From Alphaproteobacteria bacterium (GTDB taxonomy: Bacteria; Pseudomonadota; Alphaproteobacteria; Rhodospirillales; Casp-alpha2), in assembly GCA_024279135.1 (NCBI GenBank), contig JAJRRU010000003.1, forward strand, positions 62,001 through 126,000: 64,000 nt of DNA, given 5' to 3'. Under the pieces are notes generated by a model. It had not been told where the DNA came from. It saw only the letters and a list, made by a program, of their open reading frames with translations, and made no database searches. This document shows, one piece after another, positions 63,651 through 64,000 of this stretch. The position numbers were made by a program, and so were the translations under genes. Position 1 is the stretch's first letter; every line of letters starts with the position of its first letter.

Positions 63651-64000
63651 TTATGTTCCGGGCTTGTTTCCAAATATCCAGTTATGAACCCGCGCCGAGA
63701 AATGATAGCCACGCTTTAATGCTTGTTGGCATATATCCTCCTGGTGCTTGTGTTGTTGATCTGCGGTCGCGCCCACAGGCATGATCCAGACATCCCAGTT
63801 TACACCGGCTGCGCGGTATTCACGGGTCGCTGTCTCGACCTCATGCCAGCATTGTTCCGAATTATCGACCACGTATTTCAGTTGTCCCGTTTGTGATATT
63901 TCAGCGTACGCCGCCACCACGTCGGGTTTGATGGCCTGATCCCAGGTTTCCCCTGAAATCGAAAGTTTTGGGCTGACCGACCAGTACAATTCCGTATCCG
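63651..64000 (-). CDS. QueE-like radical SAM enzyme, C-terminal part (cut by window edge)
   Basis: About 116 residues of the C-terminus; the 5' part lies beyond position 64000, and the codons continue open to the edge. TELYWSVSPKLSISGE, GQLKYVVD, WDVWIMPVGAT and YHFSARVHNWIFGN resemble the SPK and MP(V/E)G blocks of 7-carboxy-7-deazaguanine synthase (QueE), which makes a ring precursor of queuosine and of 7-deazaguanine DNA modifications. The radical SAM cysteines would be in the missing part, so the class is inferred. The frame has no start here. Confidence 0.7.
   Translation of the reverse strand, partial: DTELYWSVSPKLSISGETWDQAIKPDVVAAYAEISQTGQLKYVVDNSEQCWHEVETATREYRAAGVNWDVWIMPVGATADQQHKHQEDICQQALKRGYHFSARVHNWIFGNKPGT

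Noticed and set aside
1-64000. CRISPR arrays, insertion sequences, prophage or rRNA genes
   Set aside because: No regularly spaced repeats with spacers, transposase or phage proteins, or rRNA sequence were seen anywhere in the window.

Overview
The window is chromosomal DNA of an alphaproteobacterium, most likely Rhodospirillales-like. The taxonomic call rests on gene order and is an inference. Four conserved blocks support it: ppiC-argJ-mutT; rpsF-rpsR-DUF2232-rplI-dnaB-alr-radA-cvpA-purF; fabD-fabG-acpP-fabF-mltG-yicC-gmk; and lptG-lptD-surA-pdxA-rsmA. LptD, LptG, SurA and BamB show a Gram-negative envelope. I see no phage, insertion sequence, CRISPR array or rRNA; one tRNA (Leu, UAA) is present.

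Layout. 0-3.7 kb: periplasmic prolyl isomerase, arginine biosynthesis (argJ), mutT, and a convergent EamA transporter. 3.7-10.7 kb is accessory: a 14-bp tandem repeat, tRNA-Leu, an AT-rich orphan solute-binding protein, a dehalogenase-like HAD divergent from a LysR regulator, an AT-rich FkbM methyltransferase, a GDT1-type cation exporter, about 650 bp without a convincing gene, and an FNR-type Fe-S regulator. 10.7-20 kb: SLC13 transporter with RCK_C domains, orphan CheB with a degenerate receiver, serC-serA, a small membrane protein, and an operon of an uncharacterised P-loop ATPase, metA and an acetyltransferase. 20-24.3 kb: an aldehyde:ferredoxin oxidoreductase (AOR) operon. 24.3-31.7 kb: murI, the der-bamB-TPR unit, small envelope proteins, a FecR protein, pgl and an ornithine cyclodeaminase-like gene. 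31.7-45 kb: long leftward run of purine, DNA-repair, replication and ribosomal-protein genes. 45-52 kb: rightward fatty-acid and cell-wall operon. 52-64 kb: leftward rRNA methylation, vitamin B6, outer-membrane assembly, FAD dehydrogenase, tRNA t6A, CysQ, a MEMO1-AMMECR1 fusion and the C-terminal part of a QueE-like radical SAM enzyme running off the edge.

The most interesting region is the AOR operon. It encodes a four-cluster ferredoxin subunit, the tungsten-type catalytic subunit, an FAD/NAD subunit, a MoaD/ThiS sulfur carrier and an unrecognised 97-residue protein ending in Gly-Gly-Gly. The first three match the AorABC architecture known from Aromatoleum. The carrier gene holds a perfect 10-bp tandem duplication exactly at its diglycine codons. 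With one copy removed the protein would end in the canonical Pro-Pro-Val-Ala-Gly-Gly; as read, it continues nine residues past the GG, which should block the chemistry unless it is trimmed. Similar short tandem duplications occur elsewhere in the window (3667, 9270, 42276, 49627), so this looks like a recurrent local mutation type.
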